Below, piece by piece: positions 25,230-32,570 of a stretch of 64,000 nt of DNA (positions are counted from its first letter, which is position 1; every line of letters begins with the position of its first letter). Origin of the DNA: Rufibacter sp. XAAS-G3-1 (GTDB lineage: Bacteria; Bacteroidota; Bacteroidia; Cytophagales; Hymenobacteraceae); NCBI RefSeq assembly GCF_013623775.1, contig NZ_JABFAM010000005.1, positions 124,001 to 188,000 of the forward strand, given 5' to 3'. The position numbers and the translations under genes were made by a program. The notes under the pieces are model-generated. The model saw only the letters and a list, made by a program, of their open reading frames with translations. It was not told where the DNA came from and searched no databases.

Positions 25230-25919
25230 TTACAGGATAGCCAGTTCTTTCACATTCTCAGAGATGATCTGCCCGTCAAACAGGTTCACAATGCGGTGGG
25301 CGTAGTCGGCATCGGTGGGGGAGTGGGTGACCATCACAATGGTGGTGCCTTGCTCGTTCAAGGTGCCCAACAACTGCATCACTTCCTGCCCATGCGCCGA
25401 GTCCAGGTTACCGGTGGGCTCATCGGCTAAGAGCAATTTGGGCCTGGCCACCACGGCGCGGGCAATGGCCACCCGCTGCTGCTGCCCACCCGATAATTGC
25501 TGCGGGAAGTGGTTGCGGCGGTGCGCAATCTGCATCTGCTCCAAGATCTGCTCCACGCGCTGTTTGCGCTCGGCGTTGCCCACTTTCAGGTAAATCAAAG
25601 GCAATTCCACGTTTTCATACACCGTCAGTTCATCAATCAGGTTGAAACTCTGGAACACGAACCCCAGGTGCTCTTTGCGCAGATTGGCCCGCTGCCGCTC
25701 ACTGAATCTGGAGATCTCCTTGTCCAGAAAATAGAACTCACCGCTGGTAGGGTTGTCCAGGAGCCCGATGATGTTCAGCAGCGTAGATTTTCCGCAACCC
25801 GACGGCCCCATAATGGCCAGGAACTCGCCCTGTTTCACGTGGAGGTTCACATTCACCAGGGCAGTGGTTTCCACTTCATCAGTGGTATATTTCTTCTGAA
25901 GGTTGACGGTCTTTAACAT
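25230..25919 (-). CDS. ABC transporter ATP-binding protein, MacB/LolD type
   Basis: This 229-aa ATPase has Walker A GPSGCGKST, Q-loop VFQSFNLIDELTVYENVELPL, signature LSGGQQQRVAIARA, Walker B LLLADEPTGNLD and an H-loop in VMVTHSPTDADYAHRI. ADEPTGNLDS is typical of the MacB/LolD/FtsE group. It lies 11 bp before the permease gene, so the two are cotranscribed. It powers the FtsX-type permease next to it. Confidence 0.95.
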   Translation of the reverse strand: MLKTVNLQKKYTTDEVETTALVNVNLHVKQGEFLAIMGPSGCGKSTLLNIIGLLDNPTSGEFYFLDKEISRFSERQRANLRKEHLGFVFQSFNLIDELTVYENVELPLIYLKVGNAERKQRVEQILEQMQIAHRRNHFPQQLSGGQQQRVAIARAVVARPKLLLADEPTGNLDSAHGQEVMQLLGTLNEQGTTIVMVTHSPTDADYAHRIVNLFDGQIISENVKELAIL

Positions 25920-25989
25920 ATAGCTTACTTGTTGATTGTTAATTGCTTATTGTTTTTGTGAAGTGTGTTTCCCCTTGCAGGAACCCTGT

Positions 25990-26064
25990 CTATGGCCCGG
26001 ATTTACTTCCGTGCCTTGAGGAGTTCTCTATATTGTAAGGCACGGAAGTAAATCCGCGGCATAG
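25990..26064. repeat. inverted repeat H
   Basis: The arms GGATTTACTTCCGTGCCTT and AAGGCACGGAAGTAAATCC are perfect, extended on both sides toward CTATG/CATAG with two mismatches. It lies between the ATPase and adaptor genes, about 40 bp before a family A copy. Confidence 0.8.
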
Positions 26065-26103
26065 TTGCGTGCCCAATTCAACGCAGGACTCAGAACTCAG
26101 AAC

Positions 26104-26173
26104 TGGAGCTGAGGTAGTCTGTTTAAGGGCTACTTTCTTAAAAGTAGCCCTTAAACAGACTACCTCAGCTCCA
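26104..26173. repeat. palindrome family A with 33-bp arms overlapping a gene's end
   Basis: Perfect 33-bp arms (26104-26136 and 26141-26173) enclose a 4-nt loop. The inner part is AAGGGCTACTTT/AAAGTAGCCCTT. The right arm runs 14 bp into the last codons and stop of the HlyD-family gene, so the left arm is an inverted copy of that coding end. Confidence 0.9.
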
Positions 26174-27410
26174 ACTTGTCTTTGTCATTGAAGGCGTCAT
26201 AAGAAGAGACAATCACCTGCTCGCCGGGTTTCAGGCCTTCCAGTACTTCGTAGTACTCAGGGTTCTGGCGGCCCAGCCGGATGTTGCGTTTAGCGGCTAC
26301 TTTTCCCGTTTCATCCAGAACGTAGGCCCAGGCGCCGCCGGTGCTTTGGTAGAAACCGCCTCTGGGCAGCAGTACCGCCGGGGCCGGATCAGATAATTGG
26401 AGCCTGATTTGCAAGGTCTGGCCTCGCCTGATGCTTTCGGGCACTCTGCCAATAAACTTCATGTCTACCGGAAACCGGCCGTTGGTTACTTCGGAGTACA
26501 CCAGAGAGATTTCCAGCGGATAGGTTTGGCCGTTGTAAGTGAAGCTGCCCTGCTGCCCGGCAAACACGCGGCTCACGTAGTGCTGGTCTAACTCGGCTTT
26601 TACTTTGAAACCGCTCAAGTCATCAATCTGGCCAATCACCTGCCCCGGCTGCACGGGCGTTCCCAATTCGACCTGAATAGAAGAAAGTTGCCCCGAAATA
26701 GGCGCTTTGATGTACAGGTTCTTGAGGTTGTCTTCCATCATCTGCAGGTTGCGGCTGGTGCGGGCAATGGTGGTCTCCAACTGGGCAATCTGCTGGCGGG
26801 CATTGTTCTCCTCAAACTTCTGCGACTCCAGTTCAATGGCCCGCTCGGCTTTGAGGCGCTCGTATTCTCTCCTGAACCCGAAGAACTCCTGCTGGGAGAC
26901 GGCCTTGGCTTCATAGAGGGAGATATTGCGCTCATACACATCTTTGGCCGCGTCTACCTGCGCGTCCAACGTGGTTAGTCGGCGTCTTAGGTTAAATTTG
27001 TTTTGCTGGAGGCTCAGTTTAGAACTCTGCAGGTTGTTGATGAGGTCGTTCATGAGCGTTTCCTGGTTCATGAAATCCAGCACCAGCCGGTTGTTGGTCA
27101 GTTTGAGGATAAGGTCGCCTTGGCGCACGGGTTTGCCGCCTTCCAGGTACTTCTGGTCTACGGTACCGCCTTCCACGGCCGGAATCATAATGGTCTTGAT
27201 GGGGTGCACCGTGCCGTCTACCGGAATAAACTCCTGAAAAGAACCCTGGCTTACCGAGGCGATGGTGGTCTTTTGGGTCTCTACGTTCAGCTTGGAGCTG
27301 TTGTCGGCAAAGGCGATAAAGTAAGTGACCAGTCCAATCAGAACAACAGCCAGCGCGTAGCCGGCAATCTTCTTAGGGGGCCAGCGCTTCTTTTCTATGA
27401 TACGATCCAT
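26160..27410 (-). CDS. HlyD-family efflux adaptor (membrane fusion protein)
   Basis: This 416-aa protein has one N-terminal membrane anchor (about 15-33, IAGYALAVVLIGLVTYFIAF). A lipoyl/biotinyl-like half (VEGGTVDQKYLEGGKPVRQGDLILKL) comes next, then a long coiled-coil hairpin (about 105-225). The second lipoyl half (IKAPISGQLSSIQVELGTPVQPGQVIGQI) and a beta-barrel (about 255-410) follow. It bridges the inner-membrane ABC pump to an outer-membrane channel in MacA-like systems. It is the first gene of the operon with the ATPase and permease; no TolC gene is adjacent, so a distant channel must serve. The last codons lie inside a palindrome. Confidence 0.94.
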   Translation of the reverse strand: MDRIIEKKRWPPKKIAGYALAVVLIGLVTYFIAFADNSSKLNVETQKTTIASVSQGSFQEFIPVDGTVHPIKTIMIPAVEGGTVDQKYLEGGKPVRQGDLILKLTNNRLVLDFMNQETLMNDLINNLQSSKLSLQQNKFNLRRRLTTLDAQVDAAKDVYERNISLYEAKAVSQQEFFGFRREYERLKAERAIELESQKFEENNARQQIAQLETTIARTSRNLQMMEDNLKNLYIKAPISGQLSSIQVELGTPVQPGQVIGQIDDLSGFKVKAELDQHYVSRVFAGQQGSFTYNGQTYPLEISLVYSEVTNGRFPVDMKFIGRVPESIRRGQTLQIRLQLSDPAPAVLLPRGGFYQSTGGAWAYVLDETGKVAAKRNIRLGRQNPEYYEVLEGLKPGEQVIVSSYDAFNDKDKLELR

Positions 27411-27567
27411 GGGAATACACTCAATTTCGGGTTACCTCTGCCAATTGCTGTGCCATTTTCATAAGATGCTGAGTAACAGCCGGTATTCAAGATTGCTGCT
27501 TTCAAATGTGTCCGCTGGCGTACACTTTTTGTTCATGCCCGCACAGCCTCCAGCTACAATGGACACT

Positions 27568-27609
27568 CCTGTTTTGAGCTGGTTTTAAGAAAAACAGGCC
27601 TAAAACAGG
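27568..27609. repeat. palindrome family A copy in a divergent promoter region
   Basis: CCTGTTTTGAGCTGGTTTT and AAAACAGGCCTAAAACAGG. It lies between divergently transcribed genes, so it does not end either one. Confidence 0.75.
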
Positions 27610-27690
27610 CTAGGCAGAGTAGTTGGTTACACGTGAGGTGCTAAGGCCTTGACAAACCATTAAAAATAAATTTGAAACTTTCGCCTTCTT

Positions 27691-27724
27691 ATGTATGTAT
27701 ATACATTAAATGTACATACATTTG
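27691..27724 (+). promoter_or_regulatory. candidate operator and -7 box upstream of the YceI gene
   Basis: ATGTATGTA (27691-27699) and TACATACAT (27713-27721) form an inverted repeat that contains smaller palindromes ATGTATATACAT and ATGTACAT. TACATTTG at 27717-27724 fits the TAnnTTTG -7 box, so a bound regulator would block it. The regulator gene is not in sight. Confidence 0.45.
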
Positions 27725-27785
27725 TCTTGTTCTCCCAGGGGAACCATAGAAACAATCATTTTCAAACAAAATAGAAAGTAAGATT

Positions 27786-28322
27786 ATGGCAACTACAAAA
27801 TGGGCGCTAGACCCAATGCACAGCGAGGTTCAATTTAAAGTAAAACACCTGATGATCACCACGGTGACCGGTTATTTCCAAAGCTTCAACGTAGAGGCCG
27901 AAACCGCCGATGAGCAGTTCACCAGCGCCGGCAGCGTCATCTTCACCGCCGATGTCAGCTCCATCAGCACCAACAACGAGCAACGCGATACGCACCTGAA
28001 ATCTCCGGATTTCTTTGATGCCGAGACGCACGCGGGCATCCGGTTTGTGGGCACCAACTATGAAAATATTGGCGGTGACCAATACAAACTGCACGGCGAC
28101 CTCACCATCAAAGGCGTGACCAAACCCGTGACCGTGCATGTAGAGTTCGGCGGTATTGTGGTAGACCCTTACGGGCAAACCAAAGCGGGCTTCACCGTAA
28201 CCGGTAAAATCAGCCGCAAGGAGTTTGGTTTGACCTGGAATGCCGTGACCGAGGCTGGAAGCGTGGTAGTAAGCGACGAGATCAAACTGCAGGCCGAGAT
28301 CCAATTGGTGAAACAAGCCTAG
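27786..28322 (+). CDS. YceI-family protein
   Basis: This 178-aa protein has the whole YceI lipocalin-like barrel: start TKWALDPMHSEVQFKVKHLMITTVTGYF, middle KSPDFFDAETHAGIRFVGT and HGDLTIKGVTKPVTV, and end SRKEFGLTWNAVTEAGSVVVSDEIKLQAEIQLV. The fold binds isoprenoid or other long hydrophobic molecules. There is no signal peptide, so it should stay in the cytoplasm. It sits upstream of a pirin/MhqO/MhqD-like set, an order often seen in stress-responsive Bacteroidota clusters. A palindromic operator candidate precedes it. Confidence 0.95.
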   Translation: MATTKWALDPMHSEVQFKVKHLMITTVTGYFQSFNVEAETADEQFTSAGSVIFTADVSSISTNNEQRDTHLKSPDFFDAETHAGIRFVGTNYENIGGDQYKLHGDLTIKGVTKPVTVHVEFGGIVVDPYGQTKAGFTVTGKISRKEFGLTWNAVTEAGSVVVSDEIKLQAEIQLVKQA

Positions 28323-28341
28323 AGTGCTTCTTTGGGCAAGA

Positions 28342-28381
28342 GCCGTTTTAAAGGTCTTTTGCCCAAAGTAAGCTAAAAACG
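28342..28381. repeat. palindrome family A, degenerate copy
   Basis: GCCGTTTTAAAGGTCTTTTG and AAAGTAAGCTAAAAACG, 20 bp after the YceI stop. The remaining gap to 28617 holds a GC-rich block with inverted GAGTGTG/CACACTC but no gene. Confidence 0.5.
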
Positions 28382-28617
28382 AACTTGGCTTAACTTGTTC
28401 ATTCTTAGGCGATGACCGTACAACCCTTCAAAAAACGGGAGTCATATAAAAGTAATGATTTCCCGCGCCCGCGTCCCGCGAGTGTGGGTTGCCTGCGGCC
28501 TCTGGCCGCTTCTATTTCTATCCAATGCGGCGGGACACCGGAGTTATCTCACACTCGCCAGAGGCGAGCGAATGTTAGGTTTATCATTACTTTTCCGGGA
28601 CTACCCCCAAAACGTGT

Positions 28618-29328
28618 ATGCAATTTGAGCGCTATAATCCCGCAGACAGAGGCCTGAAAGACCTGGGCTGGTTGCAAAGCAATTTCATCTTCAGCTTTTC
28701 TGGCCATTACAATCCGGTGCGGGCGGGTTTCGGGTTGCTGCGGGTTTTCAATGATGACTATGTACAGCCTGAGAATGGGTTCGGTATTCATCCGCACGCC
28801 AACATGGAGATTATCTCTGTGATGCTGGCGGGCTCTATGAACCACATAGATTCTTTGGGCTACAAAGAGGTGGTGCACAAAGACTGGGTGCAGATCATGA
28901 GCGCGGGCAGCGGCCTTCGGCACGAGGAGCATAACGTGGGCCAGGCTGAGGTCAATTTTCTGCAGATCTGGATAGAGCCCAAGCTGCAGAACATCACACC
29001 CCGCTACCAGCGCCGGTACTTTCCGGAGGAGAAGCGGGTAAACCAATTGACCACCATCGTGAGCAACGAGGAAGGCCAGGGCCACTGCTGGATCAACCAG
29101 AACGCGAAGCTCTCCTTAGGCTACTTTGCGCAAGGCCAGCCGCTTTCTTATCAGTTCAAGCCGTTGAACAAGGCCGTGTTCGTGTTCAATATCAGCGGTA
29201 CGCTCCAGGTGAATGGCCAGCCGCTACAGCCGCGCGAGGCCATTGGTATTTGGGAAACAGATCAACTTTATTTCACTTTTGAAACCGATAGCCGCTTCTT
29301 ACTCATCGAGGTGCCTATCAATCATTGA
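28618..29328 (+). CDS. pirin family protein
   Basis: This 236-aa bicupin has metal-site residues in FGIHPHANMEIISVML (His in HPHANME) and in MSAGSGLRHEEHNV (His and Glu), all conserved. Pirins with these residues often have quercetinase-like dioxygenase activity, or act as redox sensors. The C-terminal cupin ends FVFNISGTLQVNGQPLQPREAIGIWETDQLYF. It is 7 bp upstream of the MhqO-like dioxygenase, so cotranscribed, which points to handling of quinone or aromatic compounds. Confidence 0.94.
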   Translation: MQFERYNPADRGLKDLGWLQSNFIFSFSGHYNPVRAGFGLLRVFNDDYVQPENGFGIHPHANMEIISVMLAGSMNHIDSLGYKEVVHKDWVQIMSAGSGLRHEEHNVGQAEVNFLQIWIEPKLQNITPRYQRRYFPEEKRVNQLTTIVSNEEGQGHCWINQNAKLSLGYFAQGQPLSYQFKPLNKAVFVFNISGTLQVNGQPLQPREAIGIWETDQLYFTFETDSRFLLIEVPINH

Positions 29329-29335
29329 TACTACC

Positions 29336-30271
29336 ATGGAAAACCAGATTTTAGGTCTGCACCACATTACGGCCATCGCCGATCAGGCCAAAAAGAACGT
29401 AGATTTCTATACCAAGGTGCTGGGCCTGCGTCTGCTCAAAAAAACCGTCAACTTTGACGATCCGGGCACCTATCATTTGTACTACGGCGACGAGAAAGGC
29501 AGCGCCGGTACCATCCTTACGTTCTTCCCGTACGAGGGTGCCCGCCGCGGCAGCGCCGGAACCGGGATGGCCACCAACATTGCCTACTCCGTGCCCGAGG
29601 GCAGCTTTGATTTCTGGATCGACCGTTTTGAGAAATACAACGTCCTCTACAACAAGCCCTCAGAGAAGTTCGGGGAGAAATACCTGACCTTCCTGGATCC
29701 GGACGGCCTGAAACTGGAATTGGTCATCCCCAAAAGCCACGATGCCCGCACCGCCTGGGAAACCGAGGAGGTGAAAGCTGAGGTAGCTACCAAGGGCTTC
29801 CATGGCGTGACCTTGACTTTAAGAGACATCCGGCAGACCGCCGGGGTCTTGACCGAGCTTTTGGGCTACAAACTGCTGGAGCAAAGCGGCCACCGTTACC
29901 GCTACCTCAACGAGAACGTAGCCGCCGCCGCTGTCATTGACCTGGTGCAACTGCCCAACGAAGCCCGCGGGATTGGCGGGGCCGGTACCAACCACCACAT
30001 CGCGTTTAGGGTGAAGGACGAAGACGTGCTCCTGCATTTCCAGAAGAAGATCAGCGGCAGCGGCCTCAACATCACCAACAAGATTGACCGCAACTACTTC
30101 TATTCGCTCTACTTCCGGGAGCCGGGCGGCGTGCTGTTTGAGATAGCCACTGATAACCCAGGCTTTGGGATTGACGAGCCGTGGGATCAGTTGGGCCAAC
30201 GCCTGCTGTTGCCCCCGCAGTACGAGCCGCGCCGCACCGATATTGAGGCTGTTTTGCCAAAACTGGGCTAA
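29336..30271 (+). CDS. ring-cleaving (extradiol-type) dioxygenase, MhqO-like
   Basis: This protein is about 311 aa from the ATG at 29336, and it begins MENQILGLHHITAIADQAKK. It consists of paired vicinal-oxygen-chelate modules. Metal-ligand residues are seen in GLHHITAIA (His), GFHGVTLTLRD (His) and the REPGGVLFEIATD segment (Glu). Those phrases and the length match the MhqO/LinE-like proteins that open hydroquinone rings in Bacillus and others. It follows pirin closely and precedes the MhqD-like hydrolase by 72 bp. The last codons form part of a degenerate family A palindrome. Confidence 0.92.
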   Translation: MENQILGLHHITAIADQAKKNVDFYTKVLGLRLLKKTVNFDDPGTYHLYYGDEKGSAGTILTFFPYEGARRGSAGTGMATNIAYSVPEGSFDFWIDRFEKYNVLYNKPSEKFGEKYLTFLDPDGLKLELVIPKSHDARTAWETEEVKAEVATKGFHGVTLTLRDIRQTAGVLTELLGYKLLEQSGHRYRYLNENVAAAAVIDLVQLPNEARGIGGAGTNHHIAFRVKDEDVLLHFQKKISGSGLNITNKIDRNYFYSLYFREPGGVLFEIATDNPGFGIDEPWDQLGQRLLLPPQYEPRRTDIEAVLPKLG

Positions 30272-30277
30272 AAACGG
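30248..30277. repeat. palindrome family A, degenerate, overlapping a stop codon
   Basis: GGCTGTTTTG and CAAAACTGGGCTAAAAACGG include the last codons of the dioxygenase gene, its TAA and 6 bp beyond. Confidence 0.45.
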
Positions 30278-30343
30278 CAATCGTTTTCATTTACTCATGG
30301 AGTGGTTTTCCCTTCAGACAGCCACCTTTTGACTTGTTAACCC

Positions 30344-30982
30344 ATGTATACGCACCAGAAGAAAGTCATCACCCAGGGCAAACCACTGGCGGAAACCGGT
30401 AAGGCCCTGATCATGATCCACGGCCGCGGTGCCAGCGCGGAGAGTATTCTTTCCTTAGCCGAGCATCTGCCGGTAGATGACTTTTCGCTTTTCGCGCCGC
30501 AGGCCACCAACCATAGCTGGTACCCGTACAGCTTTATGGCACCCGCAGCCCAAAACCAACCGGCGCTAGATTTGGCTTTAGAGCAAATAGACCATGTAGT
30601 GCAAAGCATTTTAGGCGAAGGAGTCAGCAGCCAGGACATTTACCTGTTGGGTTTTTCGCAGGGGGCTTGTTTGACCGCAGAATACGCCACCCGCCACGCC
30701 CAACAGTTTGGCGGCTTGTTGCTGTTCACGGGCGGTTTGGTAGGCCAGCAGTTGGAACCTACCCAGTACCAAGGCGATTTTGCCAGCACTCCGGTGCTCA
30801 TTACCACCGGTGACCCAGACCCGCACGTGCCCGTGGGCCGGGTGGAAGAGACCGTGAAAATCATGGAAGAGCGCGGCGCTGTGGTGACCAAGAAGATTTA
30901 CCAGGGCAGGCCCCACACCATTTTGCAGGAAGAAATAGACCTGGCCCGGCAAATTCTTTCCAAAGCAGCAGCAAATAGCTAA
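30344..30982 (+). CDS. alpha/beta hydrolase, MhqD/carboxylesterase-like
   Basis: This 212-aa hydrolase has oxyanion region MIHGRGASAES, nucleophile elbow GFSQGACLT (Ser), acid in TTGDPDPHVPVGRV (Asp), and His in YQGRPHTI. The family covers phospholipase/carboxylesterases and MhqD, which pairs with MhqO in quinone resistance of Bacillus. Here it directly follows an MhqO-like gene, supporting that role. No signal peptide. A disrupted GNAT gene follows. Confidence 0.93.
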   Translation: MYTHQKKVITQGKPLAETGKALIMIHGRGASAESILSLAEHLPVDDFSLFAPQATNHSWYPYSFMAPAAQNQPALDLALEQIDHVVQSILGEGVSSQDIYLLGFSQGACLTAEYATRHAQQFGGLLLFTGGLVGQQLEPTQYQGDFASTPVLITTGDPDPHVPVGRVEETVKIMEERGAVVTKKIYQGRPHTILQEEIDLARQILSKAAANS

Positions 30983-31010
30983 ATTGAGCCTAACACTAGC
31001 TGTCAACCCC

Positions 31011-31248
31011 ATGGACTTAGCTCACTGCCAATAACGAGGCCGCCCGCCGTTTTGAGATCACACTAGAAGGCCATACCGCTTTCATAGACTATAAACTGCG
31101 GCTGGGCGTAATGACCGTTTTACACACCCAAGTACCAAAAGAGAGGGAAGGCCGGGGCATTGCGGGGGCATTGTCTAAGCGTGCGCTAGAGTACATGGCC
31201 GCATACCTCAAAAAGCCCCCCGAGTACCAGTATTTAGTCAAGCACTAA
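31011..31248 (+). pseudogene. GNAT acetyltransferase (YjdJ-like), frameshifted and internally deleted
   Basis: From 31030 one frame reads NNEAARRFEITLEGHTAFID, then YKLRLGVMTVLHTQVPKERE, GRGIAGALSKRALEYM and AAYLKKPPEYQYLVKH. This is the small GNAT_2/YjdJ-like family. Intact members have a Lys-rich VxPxCPFV segment between 'RALEYA' and 'AYLxxHPEY', which is missing here. The natural start codon (31011, ATG GAC TTA GCT) is in another frame, and an in-frame TAG sits just before the coding run. So it is broken twice. Its TAA overlaps the ATG of the cyclase gene by one base. Confidence 0.75.
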
Positions 31249-32264
31249 TGTTAAAGGCTAAAATAAAGGTGAACGTTAACTCAGTGGCTATGCCCTTCCA
31301 AGTAGATTTCAAAGGCGAGAAGATTGTTCCGGTGGCAGAAGGGCAGTCTATTCTTGAGGCGTCCTTAGCCGCCGGTATCCCGCATTATCATGCCTGTGGG
31401 GGCAAAGGACAATGTACCACTTGCCGGGTGCTGGTACAGGAAGGAGAGGAGCATCTTTCGGAGTTGACCAGCTTTGAGAAAACCATCAAAGCAGTCCGGA
31501 AATTCCCAGATAACATCAGGCTGGCCTGCCAGGCACAGGTAACCGGCGAAGGCGTAAAGGTGCACAGGTTAATAAAAGACGATACAGACCGTTACATTTT
31601 CATTAACAGTGCTGAAGAGAACAGCACTGAGGTCATGGGAGTGCGTAGAAAGCTCGCGCTGTTTTTCATTGATATTCGCAATTTCACCCCCTTTATAGAA
31701 GCGCACCCCCCTTTTGATGTCATCCACATCATGCGTCGGATTTTCACCCTCCTGCGGAACGCAATTGAGCAGTATGGCGGTAGAATTATTGATACCGCCG
31801 GAGATGGCCTGTACGCGGTATTTGGCCTGGAATCCAAGATCAAGAAGGCGGCCGAAGCAGCCGTGTTGGCGGGGCTCAAAATCATGGAAGATGTGAAAAT
31901 CTTCAACAACACCTACATGCGTCCTTACTTTAACCATTTCTTTGAAGTAGGCATTGGCGTGCACGTAGGCAGCGTGATTTATGGCAATGTGGGCATTGGG
32001 CTGAATAATAACTTGACCGTGATGGGCTACCCGGTAAACATTGCCGCCCGATTGCAAGCTGCCACCAAAGAATTGAACAACAGCTTTGTGATCTCTGAAA
32101 GAGCCTTCAGTCTTTTAAAAAATCCGCCTTACGTGACAAGTAGCGCCAACATCAATTTAAAAGGAGTAAGTAGTGCCTTTGAAGTAAGGTTGATTGGGAA
32201 GCCTTTTCAGTACATGGCAACATTCTCAAAGCCAGAACAGGGGCCGGTAGGCAATTCGGGCTAA
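31248..32264 (+). CDS. adenylate/guanylate cyclase with N-terminal [2Fe-2S] ferredoxin domain
   Basis: In this 338-aa protein, residues 15-108 are a plant-type ferredoxin domain with all four cluster cysteines: Cys 50, 56 and 59 in ACGGKGQCTTCR, and Cys 94 in RLACQAQ. Residues 130-320 are a class III nucleotide cyclase domain. It has metal Asp 142 (FFIDIRNFT) and Asp 186 (DTAGDGLYAVFG), the glycine-rich GVHVGSVIYGNVG, and the VMGYPVNIAARLQ Asn/Arg helix. No membrane segment. Redox state or intactness of the cluster probably sets cyclase activity; ATP versus GTP use is not assigned. It sits downstream of the quinone-detoxification genes, a source of redox stress. Confidence 0.92.
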   Translation: MLKAKIKVNVNSVAMPFQVDFKGEKIVPVAEGQSILEASLAAGIPHYHACGGKGQCTTCRVLVQEGEEHLSELTSFEKTIKAVRKFPDNIRLACQAQVTGEGVKVHRLIKDDTDRYIFINSAEENSTEVMGVRRKLALFFIDIRNFTPFIEAHPPFDVIHIMRRIFTLLRNAIEQYGGRIIDTAGDGLYAVFGLESKIKKAAEAAVLAGLKIMEDVKIFNNTYMRPYFNHFFEVGIGVHVGSVIYGNVGIGLNNNLTVMGYPVNIAARLQAATKELNNSFVISERAFSLLKNPPYVTSSANINLKGVSSAFEVRLIGKPFQYMATFSKPEQGPVGNSG

Positions 32265-32300
32265 GGTTTTGCTTTAATGATGTTTTCCAAGTTGATCAGG

Positions 32301-32337
32301 TCTGTTCTAAGCCCCTTTTTTGGAAAACAGCCCAGAA
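32301..32337. repeat. palindrome family A, degenerate copy (reverse orientation)
   Basis: TCTGTTCTAAGCCCCTTTTTT and GAAAACAGCCCAGAA lie 37 bp after the cyclase stop. Confidence 0.5.
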
Positions 32338-32570
32338 GTAGGGGCAATCCCGGGTGGTTGCCCATCGCGCATTTTGTTATCGTGCGAAAAAGGCACCACC
32401 AGGGATTGCCCCTGCATAGTGCAGTGTTCACCAGCGGACACTTTTTGTTCAGCGGTGAACACTGAAATGTCCGCCGGTTTTGTAAATTCACCCTGCCAGC
32501 CGCAAAAACGCATTTCCCTCCATCTGGCACAGTTTAGGTTTATCTTTCTAAAAACGTAACCAAAACCGCC

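Noticed and set aside
27691-27724. Complete promoter for the YceI gene
   Set aside because: The -7 box fits but no -33 TTG lies at 19-21 bp, so only a candidate operator and -7 box are claimed.
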